A stretch of 64,000 nucleotides of DNA from an uncultured Eubacteriales bacterium (GCA_902488815.1 CABTXP010000001.1:1-64000); one strand, 5' to 3'; shown: positions 1 to 12,508, counted from the stretch's first letter. Program-made: numbers and translations. Notes: generated by a model from the sequence alone, not told the origin.

Positions 1-19
1 AAAAAATAATTATTAAGTT

Positions 20-399
20 TTAATTTCCCAACACTTCTTTAGTTAAACGTTCTTGAGTAATTTCCTCAACCCCTATAATTTTATTTTTTTCATCTCTACG
101 GACAATCAAAAGTATTCCATCACCATAATCATTATTTGAATAAACAAAACCAACATATCTACCATTCTTTTTTGCAACTTCTATAGGATCAAAAAAACCT
201 TTTACTAGATTGCCATTATATGTTAATTTATCATTTGAATATTTAAGATTTGGAATATTAACCTCAGAAAAATATTGTTCAACATTTGCTGAATTTACTA
301 GTGAGTTATTTTCAGGTGCTTTATTATTAATAAATATAAAAATCCCAACAAAAATCAATACACATACAATCATAATAGAAAACACATTTTTTTAGTCAT
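20..399 (-). pseudogene. small signal-anchored protein, reading frame broken at a poly(A) tract
   Basis: I do not recognise this protein. The readable frame encodes about 121 residues: one N-terminal hydrophobic helix of roughly 22 residues, then a polar extracytoplasmic domain of about 95 residues. The only good ribosome binding site (AAAGGAGATA, near 405-414) precedes an ATG at 399 that starts M-T-K-K and then enters seven consecutive A (minus strand, 387-393). In that frame translation stops after nine codons. One extra A would give M-T-K-K-N-V and join the long frame exactly. As written, the long frame has only a GTG at 385 without a nearby ribosome binding site. It is therefore a sequencing error, a phase-variable or slippage-dependent gene, or a recent frameshift. 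The gene lies downstream of a two-component operon on the same strand. Confidence 0.6.
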
Positions 400-497
400 C
401 TTTAATTATCTCCTTTAAATATTATTAACTTTCTACTTTTTCTTTAATTTTATATTTTTTTAACTTCCATTTCAGCTAACTTTTGTGAATAAAAAAA

Positions 498-523
498 GCA
501 TTAGAATTTTTAAATCCTAATGC
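498..523 (-). terminator. rho-independent terminator after the NarL-type regulator
   Basis: Seven-base-pair stem GCATTAG/CTAATGC with an A/T loop. On the minus strand it is followed directly by seven T. It lies 7 bases beyond the regulator stop codon. Confidence 0.8.
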
Positions 524-530
524 TCAGCTG

Positions 531-1136
531 TCAAAATGAATCTACATAGCCCAGTTCTCTGACCTTATCTATCATTTCTTGATAATTTCTAACATTTAAT
601 TTTTGATATATTATAGATAAAGATACTGCTAAACTTCTAACATTTGTGTTAAGTTCTTTAGCTAATTCTTTCCTAGACATGCCATTTGAATACAATCTCA
701 CTATTTTTAATTCATGTTTCGTCAACGGCTCTAACATATATTTTTCTTCAGGAAATATTATCTTATCTTCTTCTACAATACTTTTAATATATTGTATCAA
801 ATTTTTAGTATCCTCTTCTTTAGAAATAAAACCTCTACATCCTATTTCTTTAGCTCGTTTTATATAAAAATCTAATTTATATGCAGTTAAGATAACAATT
901 TTGATTTCCTTATACTTTTCTATTAATTTTCCGGCTAAATCTAAGCCATTTACCGTTCCTTCAATACCCGTTAAGTTAATATCTATAAGTAATAGATCAT
1001 AACTAAGGATTGATTTGTCTGTATTAAGTTTTTCAATACAGTCTATTACATCTACAGAAATATATTGTTCTGTTTCTAAACTCATTTTTAAAGAAGTAGC
1101 TACCATTTTATGATCTTCTATTAACAAAATTTTCAT
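531..1136 (-). CDS. NarL/LuxR-type response regulator
   Basis: DNA-binding response regulator of 201 residues, the partner of the overlapping histidine kinase. Residues 1-115 form a receiver domain with acidic pocket E7/D8, phosphoacceptor D52 (in LLIDINL), T84 and K106. A C-terminal LuxR-type helix-turn-helix covers about 137-195 (LTKHELKIVRLYSNGMS start). The start ATG lies inside the kinase 3' end (29-base overlap), so the two are co-translated. The local base composition is clearly more AT-rich than the rest of the window. The target genes are not evident; the small anchored protein just downstream is one candidate. Family assignment is firm, the signal is unknown. Confidence 0.92.
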   Translation of the reverse strand: MKILLIEDHKMVATSLKMSLETEQYISVDVIDCIEKLNTDKSILSYDLLLIDINLTGIEGTVNGLDLAGKLIEKYKEIKIVILTAYKLDFYIKRAKEIGCRGFISKEEDTKNLIQYIKSIVEEDKIIFPEEKYMLEPLTKHELKIVRLYSNGMSRKELAKELNTNVRSLAVSLSIIYQKLNVRNYQEMIDKVRELGYVDSF

Positions 1137-2655
1137 TTATAACCTTCCTTTCTAACGGAATTTTTATTTTAAATTGTACATATGATTCTTCTAAGTCTTC
1201 ATTATTTTTAAATATTTCATATTCAAATACACCTCTGAATTGTTTTAAATTCAGTCTTAGAATATTTAATCCTATATTGCCTTCTTTAATTTTATCTTTA
1301 TCTTTTATATAATCTCCAACATTTGTAACCGTTAAGTAAATTATATTTTTTTCTACTTCCAGAATAATATTCGTATTATAACCTTGGGAATGCTTAAATG
1401 CATTTATTAACAACTCATTAATACACTTATATACTATCTCATCATAAGGTGATGAAAGTTCAATATCTTTTTTACATTCAAATTCAATAAGCATCTGCTT
1501 ACTTAAATACATATCTTCTATATCTGATATAAGTTTATTATATGCATCGTACAAAGAACTGTACTCTTTAATCTTAGGATTAAATGAATCAATTTCATGT
1601 CGAATTAAATCATTCAATTTATCTAAATTCTGTAATATATAATTTTTATCTGAACCTGACAAATTATCTTCAATCCATCTACGTATAGCTATTATAATTT
1701 GAAGTATATCATCATGTAAGAATGTCTGAATTTTTAAAGTATTAAGTCTTTCAATTTCTCTGTTTCTGTATATTTCAAAATAATAACTATCTAATAATTC
1801 ATCAAAAGTAACACTTTGATGTTTCTTATACTCCTTATAACTTCTAAATTCTGCTAAATATATAAAAAAGTAAAAAGATAATAAAGTAATATCAACTACA
1901 GAAATACCAACTAAATATAGCATTACAAATAAAACAATATAATCGAAAAAGAGGTTTCTCATGGCTTTGATAAATAATGCTAATCCTTTTCTTACATCCG
2001 TTATCATAATTTTATATAGTAATACCGACTCCACTGATATAAATGATAATAGTAGGTACTCACTAATTGAAACCATCTCAATATTATTGATTGTTTTGTA
2101 AATACAAAAAGAAATAATAAAACATATTTGTAAATATAAAAATACCCTTCTGTTATTATGTCTTATTTTTTTATCTAATATGTAAGAAATACTAGGACTC
2201 ATTAATAAAATAATAACTACATATTTATATATAAAATTGGATAATGAATAATTATAATTCATTGTTAAAGCTGAAATAGAAAGAATAATAGTTATAATTA
2301 GTTTTTTAATACTTACCTTATATGTTGAAAATATCAACGCTAAATTTTCTAACAATAATAAGCTATATATGATTAATTCTATGTGTTTTCCTATTTGTAA
2401 ATTGATTAGTATTGTATCTTCTACACATATAAATATTATAAATATAATAGTTAGAATACTATGTTTTAAAATGAATTTTTTGTCAGAATTTAATATTGTA
2501 ATAACATACGAAATAAAATTTACAATACTAATCAAAATTATTATTATAATTCCTATATCTTTTCGTTGATAATACTTTATAGAAGGAATTATAGGTATAA
2601 ACAAAACAATTTGTAATATAATATGAGCTATTAAAATCAAATCTTTTCTTTTCAT
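1108..2655 (-). CDS. membrane sensor histidine kinase, NarX/ComP/DegS class
   Basis: Sensor kinase of 515 residues. The first 275 or so residues are a string of hydrophobic helices (about eight to ten) with short loops and no recognisable extracellular domain. This suggests sensing within or at the membrane. The dimerisation/phosphoacceptor segment is of the HisKA_3 type, with H314 in the motif FLHDDILQ. The ATPase domain follows, with an N-box at NELLINAFKHSQ and a glycine-rich GNIGLNILR segment. ATG with an AAGGA ribosome binding site. The very AT-rich sequence and peptide-pheromone-like architecture hint at an acquired quorum- or bacteriocin-type system, but no peptide or exporter gene is present in the window. 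Confidence 0.9.
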   Translation of the reverse strand: MKRKDLILIAHIILQIVLFIPIIPSIKYYQRKDIGIIIIILISIVNFISYVITILNSDKKFILKHSILTIIFIIFICVEDTILINLQIGKHIELIIYSLLLLENLALIFSTYKVSIKKLIITIILSISALTMNYNYSLSNFIYKYVVIILLMSPSISYILDKKIRHNNRRVFLYLQICFIISFCIYKTINNIEMVSISEYLLLSFISVESVLLYKIMITDVRKGLALFIKAMRNLFFDYIVLFVMLYLVGISVVDITLLSFYFFIYLAEFRSYKEYKKHQSVTFDELLDSYYFEIYRNREIERLNTLKIQTFLHDDILQIIIAIRRWIEDNLSGSDKNYILQNLDKLNDLIRHEIDSFNPKIKEYSSLYDAYNKLISDIEDMYLSKQMLIEFECKKDIELSSPYDEIVYKCINELLINAFKHSQGYNTNIILEVEKNIIYLTVTNVGDYIKDKDKIKEGNIGLNILRLNLKQFRGVFEYEIFKNNEDLEESYVQFKIKIPLERKVINENFVNRRS

Positions 2656-2909
2656 AATTTTTCCTTATAAATGTTATAAAAACAAATAATTGTAACTCTA
2701 TAATATAGACAATGCGTGATTTTATATCAACGTTCTTCTAATATTATTATATACTTTATCTCAGTATAAATTAGTTGTTTCAATATCTTTTATTTGACTA
2801 CTGCTTTCTAATTATTTTTTGCTCTTTTATTTATTGTAACCTTATCAATAATAAATCTCAGCTACCTTTAGTGTATTAAGCATATATTTGTAAAATATTC
2901 AAATATTAC

Positions 2910-2932
2910 TTGAATAATCAGTGCTTATTCAA
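2910..2932. repeat. perfect 8-bp inverted repeat, possible operator
   Basis: TTGAATAA and TTATTCAA arms separated by TCAGTGC. There is no T run in the right place on either strand, so it is not a standard terminator. Function unknown. Confidence 0.4.
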
Positions 2933-2941
2933 CAAAAAAAT

Positions 2942-2963
2942 AAGGACACCTTTAGATGCCCTT
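2942..2963 (-). terminator. terminator after the YbjQ-family gene
   Basis: Minus-strand stem AAGGGCA/TGTCCTT with one G-T pair, followed by TATTTTTTT. It lies 11 bases past the stop codon. Confidence 0.75.
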
Positions 2964-2973
2964 TATTTGTTCT

Positions 2974-3288
2974 TTATTTTAATTTTACTGCAGTGCCTAC
3001 GCAGCTTATCATAAGCATACCTTCAACTACGGCTTCATAGTCGAACTGCACGCCTATTACAGCATCTGCGCCAAGCTCAGCCGCACGAGCCTTCATCTCT
3101 TCAATGGCCTCTTCTCTGCCTTCAATTACGCCCTTTTCGTAGCCGGAGCTTCTGCCTCCGATTATATTTCTAAAACTTGCGCCCAAGTCTTTTAAAAAGT
3201 TCAAGCCTTCTATTACTTCACCGAAGACGAGTCCTTTGTACTCTTCCACTTCTCTATTTTCTACAAAATTTGTTGTCGTTACTATCAT
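2974..3288 (-). CDS. YbjQ/UPF0145 family protein
   Basis: A 104-residue cytosolic protein of the YbjQ family (Pfam PF01906, often annotated as heavy-metal-binding). Family hallmarks are the V-T-T N-terminus, GEVIEG near residue 25, the GGRSSGYEKG segment near 44-53, and the ELGADAVIGVQFDYE segment. The length is normal for the family. AAGGAG precedes the ATG at 3288. It stands alone with its own terminator, upstream of the two-component genes and downstream of ferritin. The biochemical role of the family is unsettled. Confidence 0.88.
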   Translation of the reverse strand: MIVTTTNFVENREVEEYKGLVFGEVIEGLNFLKDLGASFRNIIGGRSSGYEKGVIEGREEAIEEMKARAAELGADAVIGVQFDYEAVVEGMLMISCVGTAVKLK

Positions 3289-3356
3289 AATGTACTCCTT
3301 TTTATTATTTTATGTCTAAATTATATTTTACTTTTTATTTTCTCACAAGAAAAAAA

Positions 3357-3376
3357 GACACAGATCACTCTGTGCC
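3357..3376 (-). terminator. terminator after ferritin
   Basis: Minus-strand stem GGCACAGA/TCTGTGTC with loop GTGA, followed by seven T. A strong rho-independent signal. Confidence 0.85.
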
Positions 3377-3391
3377 CTTTTGTAAAAAATT

Positions 3392-3880
3392 TTATTGTCT
3401 TTGTCCAAGTTCGCGGTCGTAAATAAATAGTCCGCCCCAGTTGTTGTTTATTCTTTCCATTGTAGTTAAGATGTCTCTAAATGTATCTTCTTCTTCAATT
3501 TGTTCTTTTACATACCATTGCATGAAGATTTCTACTTCGTGAGCTTCTTCTTTCTTAGCTAATTCATAAATTTTTCTAATTCTCTTTGACACTTCTTGTT
3601 CATGTTCGTATGCCAATTGGAATACTTCTTTGAAGCCTTTGAAGCCCTTTGTGTCCGGCTTCGGAATTTCTTTGTATTCAGGTTCTTCGTCCATTTCAAG
3701 TAGGAAGTGGTACAGCTTATATGCGTGTTCAACTTCTTCAGCTGCTTGTCTATTCATAAAGTGAGCGAAGCCCTTCATGTTTTCAAGTTCAAAATATAGT
3801 TCCATTGCCTTGTAAATATATCCGCTTTCAAGTTCAAAGTTAAATTGTTCTACAAGTGCGTCTCTTAATTCTTTTTTCAT
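3392..3880 (-). CDS. ftnA: non-heme bacterial ferritin
   Basis: Iron-storage ferritin of 162 residues that oxidises Fe2+ and stores ferric mineral in a 24-mer cage. The four-helix bundle carries a complete ferroxidase centre: E16, E49, H52, E94, Q127 and E130, matching the FtnA pattern. No heme-ligand methionine pattern of bacterioferritin is evident. The start was placed at the ATG at 3880 because GAGGTG sits 6 bases upstream. An in-frame GTG nine bases earlier is part of that ribosome binding site. The gene is monocistronic. In an anaerobe it would also help oxidative-stress tolerance. Confidence 0.95.
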   Translation of the reverse strand: MKKELRDALVEQFNFELESGYIYKAMELYFELENMKGFAHFMNRQAAEEVEHAYKLYHFLLEMDEEPEYKEIPKPDTKGFKGFKEVFQLAYEHEQEVSKRIRKIYELAKKEEAHEVEIFMQWYVKEQIEEEDTFRDILTTMERINNNWGGLFIYDRELGQRQ

Positions 3881-3976
3881 TTTTATCACCTCATGATTAA
3901 TTCATTGTTTCTTCCTATATTTAATTACCCTATTTAGTGTTTTATATTCATTTTCCAAAAAAATTTTATAAAAAAA

Positions 3977-3993
3977 GCACACATGTGTGTGCC
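3977..3993 (-). terminator. terminator of the V-ATPase operon
   Basis: Minus-strand GC-containing stem GCACACA/TGTGTGC-like palindrome followed by seven T. It lies directly after the subunit D stop codon. Confidence 0.8.
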
Positions 3994-3998
3994 TTTTC

Positions 3999-4685
3999 TC
4001 ATGCCAATAAGTCTTCGGCGGCTCTTTCCACCTTGGGCTCCTTGGTCTTCTCTTTTGAAATAATGTCTTTAACTTTCATAAGCCTTGTAATGGTTGCTCT
4101 GTCGTCTTCGTCAAGCTTTTGTCTAATGTACTTAACTGTTTCTTCCAAGTCCGGTATGGTCTTGTACTCAAGTGCATTAACTCTTCTTCTGGTCTTTTCG
4201 ATTTCGTCAGCCATAAGTTGAGTGGATTTTTCCATTTCAGCAAGTTCCAACAAATCATCCATTGTCTCTTGTAACTTTACAATGGCTTCGTCTAAGTCCG
4301 CTGTTGTAAAGGCATAGCCGTAGGGATACATACTTCCCGTTTCCGACAATTTTTCCGTGTGAAATGTCATGCGAGGTATCATTACACTCATTACGTTTTT
4401 CACATCTATGTCTACAAGTGTTGACTGTGTCGGAAGGGCTACCGCTTCTTCCAATGCTTCGGGACTCATTGTTGCCGCCGCCATAAAAAAGTCGTTAAAA
4501 GATTCTTGAAGTTTAGCTTCCACCTTTTCTCTCAAGGCCTTATTTTCTTTTATCTTTTCAATGAATTGGCGCATTAATTCGTCTTGCTTGTCCTTTAAGA
4601 GTTTGTGTCCTCTTGTGGATGTTGCAAGTCTTCTCCTTAAGTTTTGCAAATTCATTCTCGTGGGTGTGACATTGAGTCTTGCCAT
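3999..4685 (-). CDS. ntpD: V-type ATPase subunit D (central rotor stalk)
   Basis: Central shaft subunit of the V1 motor, 228 residues, linking ATP hydrolysis in A3B3 to the membrane ring. It shows the family N-terminus [13 protein letters not shown], a long N-terminal coiled coil and a C-terminal helix containing [12 protein letters not shown], the usual ATP-synt_D signature. Length is close to the family norm. It is the last gene of the operon, 6 bases after subunit B and followed by a terminator. Confidence 0.97.
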   Translation of the reverse strand: MARLNVTPTRMNLQNLRRRLATSTRGHKLLKDKQDELMRQFIEKIKENKALREKVEAKLQESFNDFFMAAATMSPEALEEAVALPTQSTLVDIDVKNVMSVMIPRMTFHTEKLSETGSMYPYGYAFTTADLDEAIVKLQETMDDLLELAEMEKSTQLMADEIEKTRRRVNALEYKTIPDLEETVKYIRQKLDEDDRATITRLMKVKDIISKEKTKEPKVERAAEDLLA

Positions 4686-4691
4686 TTATTA

Positions 4692-6077
4692 TCAACCCTT
4701 TACTTCTTCTTTAGGAAGATATTTATCCAAATATGCGTCTCTAATTCTCTTAAGTTCAGTCCTCGGAAGTATGCTCAAAAGATCCCAGCCTAAGTTTAAA
4801 GTTTCTTCTATGGACCTGTTGGTGTAATAACCTTGGTCTACATATTTTTCTTCAAATTTGTCTGAGAATTTTGCAAAGGCTTTGTCCGCTTCTGAAAGAG
4901 CACTTTCACCAAGTATTACTGAAAGTTCTTTTGCTTCCTTACCTGCAGTGTAACCTGCATAGATTTGGTTCATTGTATCTGCGTGGTCTTCTCTCGTCTT
5001 TTCCTTGCCGATACCTTTATCTTTAAGTCTTGACAGTGAAGGTATTGCGTTAATCGGCGGTTGAAGTCCTTGTTTATACAGTTCACGTGAAAGGATTATT
5101 TGTCCTTCAGTGATATATCCTGTAAGGTCGGGGATGGGATGAGTAATGTCGTCTTCAGGCATTGTCAAAATCGGAATTTGAGTTATTGATCCGTTTCTGC
5201 CCTTTACACGTCCCGCTCTTTCATATATACCTGCAAGGTCTGTGTATAGGTATCCCGGATATCCACGACGTCCGGGTACTTCCTTACGTGCTGCGGATAC
5301 TTCTCTTAGGGCTTCAGCGTAGTTTGTAATGTCTGTCATGATTACAAGTACGTGCATGCCAAGTTCAAATGCAAGATATTCCGCACAGGTTAAAGCCATC
5401 TTAGGTGTTGCAAGTCTTTCAATTGCCGGGTCGTCGGCAAGGTTCATGAAAAGTACTGCTCTATCTATAGCTCCCGTCTTAGTAAAGTCGTCTATAAAGA
5501 ACTGTGCTTCTTCAAATGTAATTCCCATTGCGGCAAATACTACGGCAAATTTGTCTCCCTTGCCAAGTACAGTTGCCTGTCTTGCAATTTGAGCCGCTAC
5601 TTCGTTGTGAGGAAGTCCCGCTCCTGAGAATATAGGAAGCTTTTGTCCTCTTACAAGTGTATTTAATCCGTCTATTGTAGAAATTCCCGTTTGAATAAAT
5701 TCTGAAGGATAGTCACGGCTTACCGGGTTTATCGGTGATCCGTTTATATCAAGCTTTTTGTCGGGGATAATCTTAGGTCCGTCGTCAATCGGGTTACCAA
5801 GTCCGTCAAATACACGGCCTACCATGTCTCCCGATACTCCAAGTTCAAGAGGTCTTCCCAAGAATCTAACTGTAGTTTCGTTAATGTTAATACCTGTAGA
5901 TCCTTCGAAAATTTGAACCATTGCCTTTGAGCCTTCAATTTCGATTACACGGCCTCTTCTCTTTTCGCCGGTGTGTAATTGAATTTCTACAAGCTCTTCA
6001 TATGTTACTCCCTCTACTCCTTCAACTATCATAAGAGGTCCCATAACTTCTGTTACGGATTTATATTCCTTTAACAT
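4692..6077 (-). CDS. ntpB: V-type ATPase subunit B
   Basis: Non-catalytic nucleotide-pocket subunit of the V1 head, 461 residues. It has the ATP-synthase alpha/beta fold with an N-terminal beta barrel (residues about 10-80). The central domain has [20 protein letters not shown] in place of a true Walker A, as expected for B. The C-terminal helical domain contains the [10 protein letters not shown] segment. It starts one base after the stop of subunit A, so translation is coupled. ATG start. Confidence 0.97.
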   Translation of the reverse strand: MLKEYKSVTEVMGPLMIVEGVEGVTYEELVEIQLHTGEKRRGRVIEIEGSKAMVQIFEGSTGININETTVRFLGRPLELGVSGDMVGRVFDGLGNPIDDGPKIIPDKKLDINGSPINPVSRDYPSEFIQTGISTIDGLNTLVRGQKLPIFSGAGLPHNEVAAQIARQATVLGKGDKFAVVFAAMGITFEEAQFFIDDFTKTGAIDRAVLFMNLADDPAIERLATPKMALTCAEYLAFELGMHVLVIMTDITNYAEALREVSAARKEVPGRRGYPGYLYTDLAGIYERAGRVKGRNGSITQIPILTMPEDDITHPIPDLTGYITEGQIILSRELYKQGLQPPINAIPSLSRLKDKGIGKEKTREDHADTMNQIYAGYTAGKEAKELSVILGESALSEADKAFAKFSDKFEEKYVDQGYYTNRSIEETLNLGWDLLSILPRTELKRIRDAYLDKYLPKEEVKG

Positions 6078-7844
6078 TTATAGTGCCTCCTTTACTGTCA
6101 TTTCAGACAGTTCTTTTACAAGATCGTCATATAGTACGTCTAAATCCTTCAGTGAGTCTTCAGGTATGTTCTTAGATCTTGTAATTCTTTCTCTAATCGG
6201 TAGATTTGCGATTTCGTCAATGTAGATTCCTCTGTCAAGTGCCTTTAATCCCTCTGTGTAGAATGTAAGAATTATCTTTAACATCATGTATTGCTTGTGT
6301 AGTGAGCAATATGTGTCTACATCGTCAAATGCATTTTGTTGCAAGAAGTCTTCACGAATTGACTTTGTAACTTCAAGTTTTAATTGGTCTTGTTCCGATA
6401 GTGAATCTCTACCTACAAGTCTTACGATTTCTTGAAGTGCAGACTCTTCTTGTAACAGTGACATTGCCGTCTTTCTGTGCTTTGAAAAGTCAGGTGCTAC
6501 GTGTTCGTCAAGATACGCGTCCATTTTGGTTTGATATAGTGAATATGAGTCAAGCCAGTTAATAGCCGGGAAGTGACGTTGATATGAAAGGTCGTAGTCA
6601 AGCTTCCAGAATATCTTTACGATTCTAAGTGTAGATTGTGATACCGGTTCTGAAATATCTCCTCCCGGAGGTGATACTGCACCGATTACTGAAAGAGCGC
6701 CTTCTCTGTTGTCGCTGCCTAAGCAGTCAACTCTTCCGGCTCTTTCGTAAAAGTCCGCTACACGAGATGCAAGATATGCGGGGTAACCTTCGTCGCCGGG
6801 CATTTCTTCCAAACGTCCGGACATTTCTCTAAGTGCTTCCGCCCATCTTGATGTAGAGTCCGCCATCATAGCTACCGAGTAGCCCATGTCTCTATAGTAT
6901 TCGCAAATTGTTATACCTGTATAAATACTTGCTTCACGAGCTGCTACCGGCATGTTTGAAGTGTTGGCAATAAGCACTGTTCTCTTCATAATTGATTGGC
7001 CTGTATTGGCATCAATAAGTTCCGGGAACTCCATAAGTACGTCGGTCATTTCGTTGCCACGTTCTCCGCAGCCAACGTATACCACGATTTGAGCATCCGC
7101 CCATTTTGCAAGTTGATGTTGTACAACTGTCTTACCTGAACCGAAAGGTCCCGGGATAGCAGCCGTACCTCCCTTTGTAATTGGGAAGAAAGTATCTATA
7201 ACTCTTTGTCCCGTTACAAGAGGAGTGTTGGGGTCAATTTTTTTCTTGTATGGTCTTCCAACTCTGACAGGCCACTTTTGAACCATTGTAAGTTCTCTTT
7301 CGCTGCCGTCTTCAAGTTCTACTACACATACAACGTCATCTACAATAAAACTGCCAGCTTTTATATCTTTTACCTTACCATTTACGCCGTAAGGTACCAT
7401 GATTTTGTGATTGATTACTTCAGTTTCTTGAACCGTACCGATTACGTCTCCGGCGCAAACTTCGTCTCCGACTTTTGCCACAGGTACAAAGTCCCATTTC
7501 TTTTCTCTTGAAAGATGGGGTACCGATGCACCTCTTGTCAAAAAGTCGCCGGTTTTATTTTTAAGACCTTCAAGAGGTCTTTGGATTCCGTCAAACATCT
7601 GTTCCAATAATCCGGGGCCCAATTCTACGGAAAGAGGTGAGCCTGTAGTAACAACTACGTCTCCGGGGCCGATGCCTGTGGTTTCTTCATAGACTTGAAT
7701 AGAGGCCTTGTCCCCTCTGATTTCGATTACTTCACCGATAATCTTGTCCTTTGAAACCTCCACAACGTCATAAACATTGGCATCTTCCATGCCGCTTGCT
7801 ACGACAAGTGGTCCGGATACTTCTATAACTTTTCCAGATTTCAA
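6078..7844 (-). CDS. ntpA: V-type ATPase catalytic subunit A
   Basis: ATP-hydrolysing subunit, 588 residues. The Walker A motif is GPFGSGKT at residues 232-239. The A-type-specific bulge domain lies between about 110 and 190, and the [20 protein letters not shown] segment is clear. I chose a TTG start at 7844 because AAAGGAGAG lies just upstream and the protein then begins [12 protein letters not shown] like its homologues. A longer in-frame start would overlap subunit F. It adjoins subunit B without a gap. Confidence in function is very high, in the start codon good. Confidence 0.96.
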   Translation of the reverse strand: MKSGKVIEVSGPLVVASGMEDANVYDVVEVSKDKIIGEVIEIRGDKASIQVYEETTGIGPGDVVVTTGSPLSVELGPGLLEQMFDGIQRPLEGLKNKTGDFLTRGASVPHLSREKKWDFVPVAKVGDEVCAGDVIGTVQETEVINHKIMVPYGVNGKVKDIKAGSFIVDDVVCVVELEDGSERELTMVQKWPVRVGRPYKKKIDPNTPLVTGQRVIDTFFPITKGGTAAIPGPFGSGKTVVQHQLAKWADAQIVVYVGCGERGNEMTDVLMEFPELIDANTGQSIMKRTVLIANTSNMPVAAREASIYTGITICEYYRDMGYSVAMMADSTSRWAEALREMSGRLEEMPGDEGYPAYLASRVADFYERAGRVDCLGSDNREGALSVIGAVSPPGGDISEPVSQSTLRIVKIFWKLDYDLSYQRHFPAINWLDSYSLYQTKMDAYLDEHVAPDFSKHRKTAMSLLQEESALQEIVRLVGRDSLSEQDQLKLEVTKSIREDFLQQNAFDDVDTYCSLHKQYMMLKIILTFYTEGLKALDRGIYIDEIANLPIRERITRSKNIPEDSLKDLDVLYDDLVKELSEMTVKEAL

Positions 7845-7857
7845 GTCATTCTCTCCT

Positions 7858-8166
7858 TTACAATATATTCGATCCAACTGCTTTTTCTACATTTTTATTT
7901 ATTCTATCCATTCCGATTCCCAATGATCCCTTGTTTGAAGGAATGAGAATAACTGCCGGAACCACCTTTGCATCATAGCGTGCAATAGTATCAGGTATTA
8001 GCTCCGCAAGCTCTTCCGTCAAGAAGATAACGCCATATTTTTCTTTGGCAAGAGTGTCAATTGCAATTCTCGCATCAGTAGCGTTGTATGCATTTCTCAC
8101 ATCTACGCCCAAGGCTTTAAAAGCCAATATTGAATCTTTATCTCCTACTACAGCTATTTTATACAT
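7858..8166 (-). CDS. ntpG: V-type ATPase subunit F (rotor stalk)
   Basis: Small regulatory subunit on the central stalk, 102 residues, called NtpG in Enterococcus hirae. It begins [16 protein letters not shown], the usual family start, and contains [16 protein letters not shown]. The ATG at 8166 sits inside the last codons of subunit C (8-base overlap). AAAGGA lies a little far upstream, so initiation is probably coupled to the end of C. A GTG three codons earlier is an alternative start. Confidence 0.93.
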   Translation of the reverse strand: MYKIAVVGDKDSILAFKALGVDVRNAYNATDARIAIDTLAKEKYGVIFLTEELAELIPDTIARYDAKVVPAVILIPSNKGSLGIGMDRINKNVEKAVGSNIL

Positions 8167-9160
8167 AAGATTCACGCATCCTTTCTCTAATAACATCTGG
8201 AGAAAGTCCGGCCAATTTACTCATTAAAACAATTCTCAAGTTTTTGATCTCAAATCCCTTTGCCATTTCATAGGCAAAAATTACTTCAGGGCCGTAATTT
8301 ATCATCTTGGCATCCTTAAGTTTTCCTATAAAATAGTTGTCCATAAGCTTGTCAAAAACCGATAAAGTACCGGTGGATTCATAAGCTTCAAGGCCGTTTT
8401 TCACAGCAAAGTAAATTCTATAAGGTCTGAAAATCAAACTTTCGGAAGACATTTTTTCTTGAAAATATCTTTCCAATTTTAACATGTCAATATTTCCGCC
8501 ATGTATAATAACCTTCTTTACAAATTCCCAGTCTCTCTTTTGATTTGAACATCTTAAAAGAGTCTTTATATTTGTAAAGTCAATTAAGTCTTCAACATAT
8601 TCAACTATCATTGGAGCACCGATTTCATCTGCAAGTTTTGCAAGTTCTTCAAAATACTTGTTGTCAAAATAAATATCTATAACTTGCGGATCTTTAGTCT
8701 CTTCAAAAAGGTCGATACATTCTTTAACCTGTCTGTACCAGTATTCAACTTCATATGAAGCCTTACCTTCTTCTACACCGCTTCTAAGCTTCGGTATGTC
8801 TAAATCGCCCACAGAAACAAAGAGCTCGTTTAAAGGTTTTTTAAGAACATATTCCTTAACCAAAACTTTTAAATTGTGATAGATGAATTGCAATTCCGGT
8901 ACACTTATAATTTTTCCCTCTGGGCTAAGAGTTGAAGCTTCCGCATAAAAAGCGTCTTGCGCTTCTGTCAAAGCCTTTTCGTAGTCTTCCGGCCTTCCAA
9001 GTTTTGCGACAAATGGCTGATACCATGAATCTTGTAATATTCTAAGAGCTTCTTGTAGATCTTTTGCCTCTATAAGTCTGTCGAAAAAAGCCTTGTCAAG
9101 TAATCTTTTTTCTAAAACTCTTACAGTAGCACCGGATTGGATAAATAGATTTCTATCCAT
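8159..9160 (-). CDS. ntpC: V-type ATPase subunit C
   Basis: Subunit C (archaeal/V-type, AC39/d family) of 333 residues, which caps the proteolipid ring and holds the central stalk. The mostly helical sequence has the repeated three-lobed pattern of this family. Recognisable segments include [20 protein letters not shown] at the N-terminus and [10 protein letters not shown] in the middle. ATG start with AGGAGG in front, 8 bases after subunit E. Confidence 0.95.
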   Translation of the reverse strand: MDRNLFIQSGATVRVLEKRLLDKAFFDRLIEAKDLQEALRILQDSWYQPFVAKLGRPEDYEKALTEAQDAFYAEASTLSPEGKIISVPELQFIYHNLKVLVKEYVLKKPLNELFVSVGDLDIPKLRSGVEEGKASYEVEYWYRQVKECIDLFEETKDPQVIDIYFDNKYFEELAKLADEIGAPMIVEYVEDLIDFTNIKTLLRCSNQKRDWEFVKKVIIHGGNIDMLKLERYFQEKMSSESLIFRPYRIYFAVKNGLEAYESTGTLSVFDKLMDNYFIGKLKDAKMINYGPEVIFAYEMAKGFEIKNLRIVLMSKLAGLSPDVIRERMRESYV

Positions 9161-9168
9161 GTTTCCTC

Positions 9169-9723
9169 CTATCTTTCAAAAAGCTTTTCCACTATTTCCG
9201 CTTCCAAACTTTCCCTAATTGAGTCTACAAAATTGGAAAACTCAAAGTTATATACCACCTTGTCATTAGAAAGAGAAAAACCGCTGTCAATATTTTTGTC
9301 GGAAAGTTTAATGCCCGGGTTTTCTTTTTCCACAAGGGCTCTCTTGTCCTTCGGTACTGTCAGTACAGCATTCTTGTCAAGTTCCAAGGATTTGAGATTG
9401 TTCTTTAAAAATTCCATATAGGAATTGTCATCTAATTCTCTTAAAGACTTTTTAACTTGAGTAATAACTTTATTAATAAGTTCTTCCTTAGCCTTTAAGG
9501 AAATGTCTCTCGCTTTTAACTTTGAACTTTCTAAAATTCTGCTGTCTAAAAGTTCTCCCTCTTTTTCAGCTTCTTTAATAATATTATTTACAGCCTCTTT
9601 GGTTTTACTTTCATTAGACTCAAGGATGGATACTCTTTTTGCCTCAGCCTCATTTAAAATCTCGTCGACTTCATTTTTAGCTCTTTCTAAAATTTTATTT
9701 GTAATATTATCTATATTGGACAA
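9169..9723 (-). CDS. ntpE: V-type ATPase subunit E (peripheral stalk)
   Basis: Stator subunit of 184 residues that pairs with the G/H-type subunit. An N-terminal coiled coil (about residues 1-105) is rich in Glu, Lys and Ala. It is followed by a globular C-terminal domain ending VEKLFER. Length and layout fit vATP-synt_E. It sits between the proteolipid and subunit C, as in the ntp operon of Enterococcus hirae. Confidence 0.92.
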   Translation of the reverse strand: MSNIDNITNKILERAKNEVDEILNEAEAKRVSILESNESKTKEAVNNIIKEAEKEGELLDSRILESSKLKARDISLKAKEELINKVITQVKKSLRELDDNSYMEFLKNNLKSLELDKNAVLTVPKDKRALVEKENPGIKLSDKNIDSGFSLSNDKVVYNFEFSNFVDSIRESLEAEIVEKLFER

Positions 9724-9742
9724 AAAATCACATCCCTATTTT

Positions 9743-12148
<2,406 letters not shown>

Positions 12149-12158
<10 letters not shown>

Positions 12159-12472
12159 TTTTCTTTCACAATCCTTTTTACAATTGAGTCAACCACCTCG
12201 GGTATTTTGTCATCGGCATTACTTAGCGAAATCTCGGCATCTTTTTTTGCCTTTGCAATTATAGGTTCCGCATTCTTTTCAGCCTTTTGCTGAGCCTCTG
12301 ACAGAATAGCCTTTGCTTTAGCTTCGGCTTCGCAAACGTTTTTCTCAAAGATGGATTTAGCCTCATTTTGTGCTTCTTCAATAACTGTTAAAGCCTTCTT
12401 CTTTGCTTCTTCCACATCTTTAGCTGCGGAATCTTCAAAAGACTTGACAGTGTTTATTGCATCCACCGACAC
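12149..12472 (-). CDS. ntpF: V-type ATPase peripheral stalk subunit G/H
   Basis: First gene of the operon, 107 residues. It is almost entirely an Ala/Glu/Lys-rich coiled coil with the right length and position to be the small peripheral stalk subunit (NtpF in Enterococcus hirae, H or G elsewhere), partner of subunit E. GTG start at 12472, preceded by GGAGGTGAGGA. Sequence alone would be ambiguous because coiled coils are low complexity. The operon position makes the call reliable. Confidence 0.9.
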
Positions 12473-12508
12473 ATCCTCACCTCCATTATTATTAACTTTC
12501 TAATCATG

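Larger units (their letters stand above)
2656..2973. other. 318-base intergenic region, no gene seen
   Basis: Very AT-rich and without a credible reading frame on either strand. It holds the terminator of the YbjQ-family gene at its right end and an 8+8 base inverted repeat (TTGAATAA, 7-base spacer, TTATTCAA) at 2910-2932. The promoter of the kinase/regulator operon must lie in the left half, but I cannot pick a convincing -35/-10 pair. Confidence 0.5.
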
